A stretch of 64,000 nt of DNA from Calliopum simillimum (lineage: Eukaryota > Arthropoda > Insecta > Diptera > Lauxaniidae). Location: assembly GCA_951812925.1 (NCBI GenBank), contig OX638368.1, positions 26,723,187 to 26,787,186 of the forward strand. Direction: 5' to 3'. The notes beneath the pieces are model-generated. The model did no database searches. It had not been told where the DNA came from and was given only the letters and a program-made list of their open reading frames with translations. The position numbers and the translations under genes are program-made. Each line of letters starts with the position of its first letter. The stretch's first letter is position 1. Of this stretch, positions 50,001 to 59,616 are shown one piece after another.

Positions 50001-52542
50001 TGCATCATTTGACAACCAGCGACATGAACAGTGGGCATGGCCAGAAGCGCACACTACAAGAAGAAGATTACATTTTCCCATTGGATGAGGATCATATGGT
50101 TGAAACACCAACGCCAACAACAAATTTACCACCTTATGGTACACACTCTTTTAAGCTACGAAAGACATCACCTTCAAGACAAACAACATCGAATGCAAAA
50201 ACAACTAGTTCATCATTTAGAAATCGTTATGTAAGCACTTCAAACATGTCTTATGTTATGAAATTTAATGTTTTCTTCATTTTGTTGTAGTTTCCATTAC
50301 GCGATCGCTATGGTGTTGACATCACACCGCTCTGTTTTATACCCGGCGGTAAAATTGAAAAATATTTAGGTAATTTAAATTTCTTTTTCATACGTGAAAG
50401 TACATCTATACGTGAAATTGGCGGTATTAGCGGCTTTGTGCATGGATTTATTACAGAGGTTGGTATATCCATATGATTTATGAGCAGATTGAATAACATC
50501 GGCTTTTTTTTTGTTTCAGTTACTTGCAGTAGTACGTGCTCACATTGCTGCCTTGGGTGGCAATGCAATGGTCTCATTTTACATGACAGAATTGATATTG
50601 GTTGACAATCAACATAAAAATCAGGTAAGAAATTTTAACATCTAAAACTGACATTATGCTCTTGGTGGTCATTAATTAAAAGCACATAACTTTGTAATTT
50701 TCCAAGTTACATCCAAACTGAAATAGCTTCTTATGAAGTCTGATTGATCATGTCGTATGAGTAACAATAGATTATTACATAAAATCTAGTTTTTTAACAC
50801 TAGAACGACCGAGATAAAAACATATACATATATGACGACAAGGAGTGTTAAAAAAATCACTGAGGGTATTTCTTAAAACGTGAAAATGCCTCGAAAACAT
50901 CGTAAACTCGTAATAGTTGTCAAAATCAATACGAACTAAAATGGTTTATATTGACAATATAAAAATTATGGCTCCCTGAAATAACGCCATAGGAAATAAC
51001 GCCAGAAAAATCTTCATACGCCAGAAAAATCGGCATACAAAATTCTGGTGTTATTTCCATTTTGTTTTCGAAATAAAACCAAAATTTTCTCTGGCGTTAT
51101 TTCATAGTTAATTTTTGGTTTTATTTCCAAAACAAAATGGAAATAACGCCAGAATTTTGTATGCAGATTTTTCTGGCGTTATTTCCAAACAATTTTCTGG
51201 CGTTATTTCCTATGGCGTTATTTCCTTTGGCATTATTTTCAAAAATTCTGGCGTTGTTTCCTAATCAGTTTTTGGCTTTATTTCCAAAAATTAATGCCAG
51301 AAAATTTCTGGCGTTATTTCTAAAAAATTTTCTGGCGTTATTTCCTATGGCGTTATTTCCGGGAGCCAAAAATTATACATAATTTATGAACTTTAGTCAT
51401 TATTGCAAGAATCGAAAATTCCATGCATTTTTCAACTTAGAAAATTATGACAACTAGGATAAGAGAAAAAACTACTAAACATGGCTATGATGACACTTGT
51501 TTCGGCTACCGCCACGTAATGTTTAATTTAATTTATTTTATATTTAATGAAATATCAATTGAAAAATTTAACTTTTTTGTCTGAGGTCGGACTTGAACCA
51601 GGGACATTAGAAGTCAAACCCTCTCACTTAGCAACGGACTGCGCTATATGCCCTCAGTTGATACTTTATTGAATTTAAAAAGAATTAGAATTAATCGTAC
51701 TATATATATCTAAAATGTTTTGTTCTGAGTCCAAGGTATATAAAAAAATAGTACTTAAGATAACGTACTTTTGAAAATTCGCCCCACTGTAAAACGCTAA
51801 AACTACATTTTGGATAAAACTCGTCCCAGGATCATGACGAAATCACACAAGGAATATTTGCTTAGAACACATTTACCCATTATATCCTGTTTTTATGGAC
51901 CTTCCGACCGCTTCTCCAAAAATTTGCTACAATCGGTTAAAGTATTTCACAAAAATATTCTACAAAAAATTTCACTAGTCGTCACCAAAGCCGAAAAATG
52001 CTTAAAAATAAAGACAAATGCATCAGAAATGTAATAAATATGCAATGTGAGAAGTCCTCATTTATTTTATCGACTTTTTAGCTTTCAGGATAAAATTCTA
52101 CTTTTTTTTTGCGTTCAGCAGGTGAAATTTTTTATAGCAAATAAGATCGTTAAGAAAAAATTGACGCGCTGAAGAAAAACGGCGAGAAATGAGTATTTTT
52201 TTAATTCGATTTTAAAAATATTTTGGAATGGGTGCAACAAGAAGTTTGATTTGGTTGGGCAGTGTTATCACGAGATAAATCGCCAAAGTGGACAATTTGT
52301 GCTCCTTGGTGGTTCTAGTGTTAAGGCTTCACATTTTAAAGCTCAGTTTTATGTAGCTTTAAATCTTCATGTCGTTATGATTTTGTTTTGCTGCTTACAA
52401 ATAATGTCAATTTTAATGTTTCCTTACACTCAATACTTTTTCAATTCAATTATAAATTTTATTTTAATTTCTTTAAAAGGGTCAATGTTTAATTAGCATT
52501 GGCGGTGATGCCGTTAACGTGTCATACTACACAGATGACTGA
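35060..52542 (+). CDS. C2CD5: C2 domain-containing protein 5 orthologue (CDP138 family)
   Basis: Calcium-dependent membrane-binding protein; the mammalian orthologue promotes insulin-stimulated GLUT4 vesicle fusion. Coding exons: 35060-35223, 35832-36133, 36232-36392, 36456-36637, 39815-40940, 41089-42220, 47663-48005, 48119-48570, 48638-49325, 49652-49739, 49877-50230, 50291-50458, 50520-50624, 52480-52542; 5328 nt, 1775 aa, all phases consistent. The N-terminal C2 domain keeps Asp19, 26, 76, 78 and 84. Family blocks follow: HGFVEELVVNDDPEYQW, RSVKLLERVPNPDEPE, a CTACHIPYN...CAICKKG cysteine pair, EYELHRVLINKLKAKGMNA, YFKLRTMIPC and LLAVVRAHIAALGGNA. Exons 5-6 encode about 750 Ser/Thr-rich, low-complexity residues (about 270-1022), absent from the roughly 1000-aa vertebrate protein. 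Large introns 4, 6 and 13 are packed with transposons. Exon 12 uses GTTGGT as donor. The start follows GAGGTAAAT and begins the C2 domain. Confidence 0.95.
36733..37670. repeat. Direct repeats enclosing a 160-bp tandem (intron 4)
   Basis: GGCTCTATGGAGATTTTTAA-type sequence occurs near 36750 and again near 37620. Between them a unit of about 160 bp is repeated three times, marked by GCGAATAAACYGRGCTTAAG at about 37015, 37176 and 37335 (spacings 161 and 159). No coding content. Confidence 0.65.
38040..38415. other. GC-richer unidentified segment in intron 4
   Basis: This stretch is clearly more GC-rich than its surroundings and lacks long open frames. It ends near CATGGCAGGTGTTCACG, just left of the TTAA hairpin. 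It may be the edge of an unrelated repeat; I cannot name it. Confidence 0.3.
38457..39113. mobile_element. TTAA-flanked long hairpin MITE (intron 4)
   Basis: TTAA at 38457-38460 and 39110-39113 flanks a 649-bp element starting GGGGACATTCGCTTTTGT and ending with its complement. The arms are complementary for most of their length; for example CTGCTGTAAAGGGCGTCATC at about 38621 pairs with GATGACGCCCTCTACAGCAG at about 38968. A C-rich loop (about 38740-38752) lies near the centre. TTAA suggests piggyBac- or Kolobok-type transposition. No open frame. Confidence 0.85.
39127..39494. repeat. Dispersed GATCAGCGTCACC repeat, short copy (intron 4)
   Basis: Begins ATACCCTACACCCAGAGTAT and ends with the complementary GTGTAGGGTAT plus TTAATGTTTGGCCAGGCC. 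Internal landmarks CTTGATCAGCGTCACCTCC and GCCATGTCCGTCTGTC match 18866-19455 but without the 145-bp tandem. Repeats with this motif order are, from memory, widespread in flies. Confidence 0.7.
42675..43020. repeat. Three tandem units in intron 6
   Basis: Units begin near 42678, 42786 and 42913 with CTTAGCGTTAAGCCT or a variant and end with (A/G)TCGTGGCACC-type sequence. Each has a TTACATAAAAAT-like middle. Unit length is about 110-130 bp. The remainder of intron 6 to 44905 shows no further recognised element. Confidence 0.55.
44906..47318. mobile_element. Harbinger-like inverted-repeat element (C2CD5 intron 6)
   Basis: Left end GGCCCCTATTGCTTATTG, right end read inward GGCCCCTATTGCGTATTG. 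The left neighbour is TTA and the right neighbour TTT, an imperfect three-base duplication. The interior has repeated segments of the CATGTCCAAAATATATTTTC type (about 45303, 46757, 46875) and a 911-bp foldback insertion at 45834-46744. No transposase was recognised. Confidence 0.65.
45834..46744 (-). mobile_element. CCCGATCAA-ended foldback element, copy 2
   Basis: Ends are CCCGATCAAAAAAACTTG and TTTTTTTGATCGG; the last G is missing. It is an inverted-orientation relative of 29355-30305: its left end matches the right end of that copy (CTTGTCAAGTTCTTGTCATT) and its right part repeats GATATCATTTTGATATCTTT many times. The middle has two similar segments with the CAGCCAATTTTAGT motif. No open frame and no clear target duplication. 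Confidence 0.78.
49360..49602. mobile_element. Short inverted-repeat MITE, copy 2 (intron 9)
   Basis: Termini TTATTTTGAAAGTGGGGTAA and, inward from the right, TTATTTTGAAGGTGGGGTAA. The core shares ATATGAATTGGCTGTCATTT and ATATCGGTCAAATAACT with copy 1 at 20698-20853. It fills most of the 326-bp intron 9. Confidence 0.8.
50970..51367. mobile_element. Mutator-like MITE with nine-base target duplication
   Basis: AAAAATTAT flanks both sides (50961-50969 and 51368-51376). Ends are GGCTCCCTGAAATAACGCC and, inward from the right, GGCTCCCGGAAATAACGCC. The body is an irregular array of TGGCGTTATTTCC and its complement. An 81-codon open frame over it, rich in ALFP, is a translation of this repeat. Nine-base duplication suggests Mutator-like transposition. 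Confidence 0.8.
51581..51657 (-). other. tRNA-like sequence, probably a pseudo-tRNA
   Basis: 77 nt on the minus strand from CTGAGGGCAT to GACCTCAG. Acceptor-like ends can pair. It has an A-box TAGCGCAGTCCG, a CTTCTAA loop like tRNA-Arg(UCU), and a B-box GGTTCAAGTCC. The anticodon and D stems pair poorly, so function is doubtful. Confidence 0.45.
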
Positions 52543-54081
52543 TACACAAAGCTAAAAGGAATATAGCGTTTGTTTTTTGCAAACCGCCCGAAAAGTCTTT
52601 ATTACTAAATTGTTACTTAATATTATGTATTTAATTTTTTGTTTGTTATTTAACTTATTATCAAAGTTGCAATAGTGCTCTCTTTTTTAAACTTTTTTTT
52701 TTAACTAATATTTATAACAATTTTGTGCTTGTTCGAGTTAAAATTTAAAAAAAAATTTAAATGTTACTTAATATACGTACTTAAAAACAAATGGCAAATA
52801 AATTGATAAGCAATATAAATAGTACTTGAAATTTTTGAGGTGAAAGTGAAAAACGTCGCAATATTAAATTATATAACTTCCATATTTTTAAATTATTTAA
52901 AACAAATATGGTTTTGTGCTAATAGTTGCTTATCAATTTCAGTTGGTAACATTTTGCTCAAAGTAAAATAAAAATGTAAAAAAATTTTGTAAATTAGTTT
53001 TGTAATCAAAAGAGATTGTAAATTTAATCTGATACATTTTTATAGAAATATTATATTATTTATTATTTACAGTACATGCTTACAATAAATTTCTTTTATC
53101 AAATTTGGACAATGTCGTTCGATATAAATTTGCAATCTTTGTTGAAAAGCGAAAACCATAACAGAAATAAATTGTTCAAAATTACATACATGACATGTCA
53201 GGCTATATGTGTATATAATATATGCACGGACTAAATAGTCCAAGCAAAAACCAGTTTATGTAGAGATCAAAAAAAAAAAAAAAAAAAAACGCGTATATCA
53301 AAATCGCTTAGGAGTATAAATAAACAAATATATTCGTGAGTATTTAATGATTTTATTTTTACATTGTAATTCAATTTGTCCAACTCTGTTGTGAATACAT
53401 TTAAATTAAAAAAAAAGTCAATTTGCTTGTAATTATCAATAACTTTAATTAAAAATATATGTATACAAATTAGCTAGGTACTTGTACCTAAATTACAAAA
53501 TCACATGGATCTTCAATTATAATATCAGCGAAAGGGGAAGTATTGAAGCCTTTTCAGGCTCTCCAGTTACTATTGGTCTTTGCTGGCTTATCTTACATCA
53601 TCTTGGAGAACGGTTGGTTTCTGATGAAAAGCAGACAGTTAAAGTTTATTCAGACAGTTTATTACGAAGTATATGTTCTTACTTTTGTGTTATTTATATA
53701 GCAAAACCACATAAATCCTGGTGTATATTTCAATCTTTTTACATGAGCACAAAAGCTGACAGGATTGTTTTGTTGTATTAAAAAAAGATATTGCCATTAT
53801 GGCTTGTTGGAAGTTTATGCACTTTTGACTCAAAAAATGCCGAGGTAAGGCATGATATTGAAATGATTTTTAATTCTGATATTTAGAAAGTCTTGCCCGG
53901 TTGTTGCTTGGCAATACATATAATTCTTTTTTCTTTGGTACATTTTGCATATTTTGCGAATAATTTATTGTCTTAGTTAAATATTTACATTTGGCTTAAA
54001 GAATTTTATAGTTTTCAATAACTATTGTAATACGTAAAGCTCTTTTTTTGTTTTAATTTCATCAAAACTTTAAAAAAATTT
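52543..54081. other. C2CD5 3' region and intergenic sequence
   Basis: AT-rich, with several AATAAA-like sites after the C2CD5 stop and a poly-A run at about 53270-53289. The open frame at 53482-53781 has no recognisable domain. It should contain the C2CD5 3' UTR and, near 54081, the 3' end of the convergent THAP gene. Confidence 0.45.
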
Positions 54082-55205
54082 TCAGTAATCTGCAAATTCG
54101 TTGTCGCTGCCAGAATCTTCAAGAGCTTCAGGTGCAATATTCATTTTATGCGCCCACCTTTGAAGCGTGCGAATCGAAGGAAGTGGAAAATCTTTTTTCA
54201 GTAACATTCCATAAGCTTTTGCACTGGCTGTATACAATGTAATTGATTGTTCAATATCATCTGCAGACCACAATTGCTTTCTGCTGCCAGTTTTTAGTTT
54301 TTTTATTTGACCTTCTGAGAAAAGCTGCCGCAATTTATTGTCTAGGTTTTCAATTTCCAATTGTGACTTAGACAAGGTATTTCTTAACTCTTCCATTGTC
54401 ATGGATGTTATTCTTTCTTGATTTTTTAGAGCTGAGTTTTCTTTTTTAAGTGTTGCACTATTAAAATATTTTCCCAACATCAAATACGACTCAATAACAA
54501 GCTTCCAAAAATACTTACATTTTTTGTCGGAGATCATGTATTTTGCGTGTATGATCAGAATACTTAATATCTATATTTTCAGTTGTAGAGGGTACATTAT
54601 TTTCGTTTTGAATTTTTTCATGAAATATACGACTTTGTGCGTAACTATGGTCATTCAAAACTGCAGAGTTTGACCCAAGTTCATTGTCTGCAAATAATAA
54701 AACAAGTTTTGTTAATAGGCCTCTTCAAATTAATTTTTTACAAACCGTTCCAATGGTTTCCAGAATCATACATTGTAATAATGAATCTGTCTTCATTTTC
54801 AAGCGTTTCGGACTCAATCATTTCTAAGCAACCGTTAATATTTTTGACACTTGGTACAGTTCCAGCTTTCAATCTGTAACCGCAGGTATCTAAAAATCCT
54901 GTAGAAGAGAAATAAATATATATTTTTTTTTGTGTCTGGTAGTGTGAATTCTAATAGCAAATTTCACTGTCATGGTCGTTCTAGTGTTAAGGCATGGCAT
55001 TACCCATTTCATATTGAATATTTCTTTCTATTTCGTGAGATAGAAAATGCACACTGCAAATCCTTGCATTTTTTGCATCGAAATCTTTTGGTTGACTACA
55101 AAACCTTTTCCATTTCTTTTGCAAAGTTTTATCTTTAGGGAATCTATAATATCTGTAGCTTCCTTTGTCGTAGTTGCTTCGGCAGTTGAACACTTTGCAC
55201 TTCAT
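54082..55205 (-). CDS. THAP-domain protein with P-element-like helix-turn-helix
   Basis: Minus-strand exons 55205-55004, 54898-54746, 54687-54519 and 54457-54082 join in phase to 299 aa; intron 2 uses a weak GTTTGT donor. Residues 1-60 form a THAP zinc finger (C3-x4-C8-x41-C50-x2-H53, with Trp32 and Pro23), a sequence-specific DNA-binding fold. LKAGTVPS (77-84) follows as in many THAP proteins. Residues about 165-225 are a heptad-like coiled coil. Residues 238-282 (WSADDIEQSITLY through LPSIRTLQRWAHKMNI) resemble the region after the coiled coil in P-element/THAP9 transposases. The protein then ends in an acidic tail, with no GTP-binding or RNase H-like domain. This architecture suits a DNA-binding regulator or a domesticated/repressor-type P-element derivative. 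No specific orthologue is recognised. Confidence 0.85.
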
Positions 55206-55489
55206 TTTTGTTTATAAAGTATTTTAATCAAATTAATAAGCTGACTTTTATTAGTAATGCAATTATATTTTCATGTATTTTAACACAAAATTTCACTGTA
55301 TGTTTATACAAAAATGGTAGAACACAAGATTACGACATGCTTGTTCATTTTCATGTTTTTTCTGCGCGCAATTGTTTTTCACGGTTGCAGTAATTGTTTG
55401 CTTGAGGATACTACGATTTTAGTGGCACTCCGATTTGAAATTGCATATGACGACTAGAGTGACCCAAAATTTTAAAATTTTTTGGAATT
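55206..55489. other. Upstream region of the THAP gene
   Basis: AT-rich sequence between the THAP start codon and a foldback element. It presumably contains the promoter. No core element recognised. Confidence 0.35.
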
Positions 55490-56150
55490 GCAATCCTATG
55501 GCACCAATATGTTCTCTTTGATGTAAATAAGCATTACATAAAATTAAAAAACAAAAGTGGTCTTGAATATGGAAACATCTTTTGTTTTAAAATTCAAACT
55601 GTTAGAGCTGGTTAGCTGGTTCACACACATGACTGAATTGTCGGGCGATAGTACTATTTGTATGCAAGCGGAGGGACCGTGTCCCACCGCTTTTTACAAT
55701 AGTGCTAATGCCCGGAGGGACCGCTTCCACCAATAGTGCTATCGCCCGCTAATTTAGTCTCTCGTACGTCCAGGATCTTAAACTTTTTATATGGATTTTG
55801 AGCCACTTAATCCGAATCTGCAATTTATTTTTCTGTTGTTTTGAAGATATTTTTCATTTAAGGTGGAAAATTAAATTATGAAATGGAACGGTCAATATCT
55901 ACAAAATTACTGAACTTATAGAGAAATAAACCACAGATTCGAATTTAGCGGCTCAAAATCCATATAAAAAAATGAACATCTTAAATTTTAATACATACAT
56001 TTTTTTCTTATTAAGGACCATTTTTCGGTTTTTAAAGTGGTTTGGGATGCATCATAATATGATATATATTATGTTCTCTGAAATGGATGAAATTTTATGT
56101 GGTGCTTATTTGCATCAAAGAGAACTTTTTGGTGCCATAGCTATGGCTCC
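55490..56150. mobile_element. Foldback MITE
   Basis: Left arm TATGGCACCAATATGTTCTC and right arm (inward) TATGGCACCAAAAAGTTCTC pair, and both continue into TTTGATG(T/C)AAATAAGCA. An inner pair, TATATGGATTTTGAGCC at about 55790 and its complement at about 55955, extends the foldback. A GC-richer segment (55640-55745) in the left half contains GGAGGGACCG repeats. No open frame. Confidence 0.7.
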
Positions 56151-57057
56151 TATGCATAGGAGCGCAATGCCAAGCAAATTTTTCCTTGTCACACGAATTT
56201 CGATCGGTCTAAAACCCAATTTATGTCGAAAAAATTTGATAAATTTTTTTGATATTTCACTTTGTTTTCAAGATATCAAGACTTAACTGATCTTTTTTTT
56301 TGTTAATAAATCTACCAAAAATAAATCGACCTATCTGCGAGGCCCTCAACGGTCTGCATCGCCACTTTGCCAGTACGGCTATTAGCACACTGAAACTTAC
56401 TACAGTGCTCAATAGCCACCCTCTACGCATATAGTAAAAAATCACTTTCGAGGGAGGCAAGTTATGTATACAGCGTTTGGTTCAGAAAATCCAAATCATG
56501 GAATTTTGACTTAACTTCATATTTTGCCATTTACTGAAAATCTTACTTTTTGAAGCTAAGTATATTTTTGTCCGATCACGTCACATAAACAATAATTAAA
56601 TCTACACAAAACTTATGTGATGATCTTTTTTGAGATGATCCGCAAAATAATATATCTCCATTTATTCTAAAAGGCGTAATTTTCATATGCAAAACGGCTA
56701 TTAAAAATTGGAGACAATTTATAAAAATCATAATTTATACATTTATATTTAAAAAATTACACTCGCAGTTTAATTTCTCTCATTACATCAGTCACATCCA
56801 CACGTAATCGAATTGGATGGAAATCAGATATAATTTTTCTTAGAAAAATATGATTATAAAATAACTACATACTCTGTAGGCGTGACCACTGGCATTTTTA
56901 AATTTGTTTATTTTCAATGCGATTGTTACAATTTTCAGGGCTAGTACAAATCTAAGCACAACAATTTCACCTATATGTTTCAAAAATCGTATATGGGACG
57001 TCAGAATTTATATAGGTGAGTGATACGTTTTCGTTTGGCACATGCCCTTATTTTTAA
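56151..57057. other. AT-rich intergenic sequence
   Basis: Includes a CAAGATATCAAGACTTAA motif near 56268 that also occurs in the 16.5-18 kb foldback. No gene supported. Confidence 0.4.
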
Positions 57058-57183
57058 TTAGGCCTAGTTTACATAGACATTTATAATCAAAATAATCATA
57101 TATTTGGAGATTATTTTAATCATGAAAGGAATGAGCAATCGATGCCACTTCACGAAATCAAGCAGAGTTGTGTTGTAACATGT

Positions 57184-58295
57184 CCCAGTGTGCCAAACGG
57201 ACTCGTTTCGGATCCGTAACGAGTTCATATTTTCGTTCTTTTTATCAGTTACGGAATCCGTTACGTATCCGTTACTAATCCGTTTGCGGGAAGGATTCCT
57301 AAAAAAAAACGAATCGTTTTTTCTTCTTTTATGGATCCGTTTCGAACCTGTAACGTACATCAAAAACGAATTCAAAACGGATTCGCTTTTAATAATGTTA
57401 ATGCTGCTTATATAAAAAAAAAGAAAACAGGGTGAAGCGCTTATTTTTAATTAAAAAAAAACCAAATAACAAAAAAAAAAAAAAAAAAAATTACTAGCCC
57501 GGCCGGGAGTCGAACTCAGGCTCCCGGGGTATTACTCTTTCATACACGAGACGTTAGACAACTAGGCTACTAAACGATATGATGTTTACTTAACTGATGT
57601 AGACTTATTTGATGTTGAGATTTAAAGTTTGTATATTAAACAAATTTCTGTTGTTTTTTTATAAGTATTCTGTGTTGTTTTTCTTCCCTTCTTTTGATAA
57701 AAAATGTTAAATACTCAAATTTGGAATCAAAAACATTTTTTCAAACAGAGTTTGAAAAGTTTACAAAAAATAATACGCAATAAAATAAAAATAAAAAAAA
57801 ACAAATCAAAAATATTTTTTTTATCATAAAAATTAATTAAAGCAAATTCGTTTTGAGTTCGTATTTGAAGTATTTACGGAATCGAAACGGATTTGCCCAG
57901 GTTCGAATCCTACCAGAGGTGGATTTTTACCCTTTATTTTTCTTCCTATTTTTTCTTTTTATTATTTTTTAATTGCTAATAGGCGCATCAAAACGGTTTT
58001 TTTCTGTAAATATACAGCATTAACATATTTAAAAGCAAATCCGTTTTGAATTCGTTTTTACATAAGTTTTGGATTCGAAACGGGCCCGCACTGCGGAATT
58101 TAATTTTTTTTTATTCGCTAATAAGCGCTTCAAAATGTTTTTTTTTTTTTTTATCCAAGCAAAGCGTTTTGAATTCGTTTTTGATGTACGTTACGGGTTC
58201 GAAATGGATCCGTTACCGCGGATAACGTTTTTTATACCTTTATGAACTCGTAATGGATTCGAAACGGATCCTCATCCGTTTTTGTGCACATTGGG
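57184..58295. mobile_element. CCCARTGTGC foldback element with tRNA-like centre
   Basis: Left end CCCAGTGTGCCAAACGGAC, right end (inward) CCCAATGTGCACAAAAACGG, with GT on both flanks. The arms are packed with inverted iterations of TTCGGATCCGTAACGAGTTC-type and AAAACGAATTCAAAACGG-type sequence. A tRNA-like segment lies at about 57495-57577 on the minus strand, with GAGTTCGACTC as B box and TAGCCTAGTTG as A box. A second B-box-like GGTTCGAATCC sits at 57901. No protein is encoded. Confidence 0.75.
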
Positions 58296-58323
58296 GTTTC
58301 ACAATTTGTTCCTTTTGAAAGTA

Positions 58324-59616
58324 CCCGATCAAGAAAATGAAGGCGGCGGATATCGGTAGATGTCGGTCCGATATCGTTTTTGTGTCGGCGGCCGGACTTG
58401 GCGGCATCGGAGAGCGGTAGCATCGCGGGCCGCTTTTCGATTAGCCGAATTGCGCAAACGTGGTTGAACCCGTCATCGAGCCGATAAATATTAAAGATTA
58501 ACGGGCCGATATTCGCTAGCTGACAAAGGGCCGAATGCGGCTTCATCTTGGATGCGCCGAACTGCGCGAACGCCAGAAATAATAATGTCAATCACACTTG
58601 AAACGTGACATGGAAATTAATTAATTTAACCGCATGTGATACGAAGGAAAATTGTCAATGATGAAGAATCTTTAAAGCGATTGAAAAGTGGAAAAGAAAA
58701 TGGTATGGAAAACAATAACCAAAAATTATATGAAAGACAATAAATAATTCATTTAATTTTTTTTAGCAAAAGATGGACAATGAAAAATTTGATTCGTGTG
58801 AGATCACGAAGGGAAAGAAGAATATTCTACGGGAAAATGTGATAAACGCGTTCAGAAAGTTAACAGATGCAGGTATTTTTTATTAATTCAAATATTTAAT
58901 GTAAACAATAGAATGTTCTTGAAAATATATATTTTTTCTCTCTTTTCAGATAAATTGACGCTCATATACACTACTCAACTGGAGGAAAAAGCCCTTGCTT
59001 CCCAAAGACTCCGGGAAATCCTGCAGGCCATCAACAACAGGCCTGATTTCAAGGAAGCTGCCGGAAGTAGCAGTTTTTCAAGTGAATGCTGCAAAGATGA
59101 GCTGAAAAATTATGACTTCCAATTCCCAATGAAAACGTTGGAGGAATTTGAGAAATTCGAAACAACGGTAGCATCAAACCCGTCATTCCGAGCAGCTGTT
59201 GTAAGTTTATCCAATTTATCGTTCTTGTCTTCACACGAACCAACTGTTTGTACTTTCTTAATATAACAAAGTTGCACTTTATATTTTATATTTGTATTTT
59301 ATATTGATAATTTGATAATAAATTCATCTAAAATATTTTAGGTCGTTTTATATTTATTTTCAACCCTCGAATTTAATATCGGCAATGTAATTTCGGCCCG
59401 ATATCGGCGATGCATGTCGGCCCGATATCCCTATTTGGATATCGGGCCGATATTTATGTACAACATCGGTCCGCCATCATTTTTCGATGGCGGCCCGCTT
59501 TGAAAACATTTCAAATTGCTATCGGGTGGAGTGCGGTCGGATATCGGTTGCCGACATCCGCCGACTTCAAACCGATGGCATACCGACATCGGACCGCCTT
59601 CATTTTCTTGATCGGG
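58324..59616 (+). mobile_element. CCCGATCAAG-ended element carrying captured exons
   Basis: Perfect 25-bp terminal inverted repeats (counting the flanking TA) begin TACCCGATCAAGAAAATGA and continue AGGCGG. TA flanks both sides. Subterminal regions iterate GATATCGG and GTCGG. The termini resemble those of the foldbacks at 29355 and 45834 (CCCGATCAA). The interior carries two exons of a protein with a DUF4806-like segment rather than a transposase. Confidence 0.82.
58773..59199 (+). pseudogene. Captured exons of a DUF4806-like protein
   Basis: An ATG at 58773 begins MDNEKFDSCEITKGKKNILR and runs to a GT donor at 58872. After an intron ending TCTTTTCAG, the second exon (58950-59199) continues in phase with DKLTLIYTTQLEEKALASQR and ends FEKFETTVASNPSFRAAV before a GTAAGT donor. 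The FPMKTLEEFEKFE...NPSFR pattern fits the start of a DUF4806 domain, known from uncharacterised insect proteins. No downstream exon is inside the element, so it is a truncated gene fragment. A TTTTTTTAG site just before the first exon suggests a lost upstream exon too. Confidence 0.6.

Larger units (their letters stand above)
50795..52324. mobile_element. piggyBac-like non-autonomous element (intron 13)
   Basis: TTAA at 50795-50798 and 52321-52324 flanks ends CACTAGAACGACCGAG and, inward from the right, CACTAGAACCACCAAGGAG. This fits the piggyBac superfamily. The interior contains the Mutator-like MITE at 50970-51367 and a tRNA-like sequence at 51581-51657. No transposase frame was found, so it would need help in trans. 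A further solo end of the same type (complement of TTAACACTAGAACGACC) lies at 54974-54990 in THAP-gene intron 1. Confidence 0.75.

Noticed and set aside
51137..51382. 81-codon frame with repeated ALFP
   Set aside because: Direct translation of the TGGCGTTATTTCC array in a MITE; not a protein gene.
51581..51657. Functional tRNA-Arg gene
   Set aside because: Size and boxes fit, but the anticodon and D stems pair poorly and it lies inside a transposon; listed only as tRNA-like.
53482..53781. 99-codon plus-strand frame near the THAP gene
   Set aside because: No domain, and no continuation of a P-like transposase was found on either strand.
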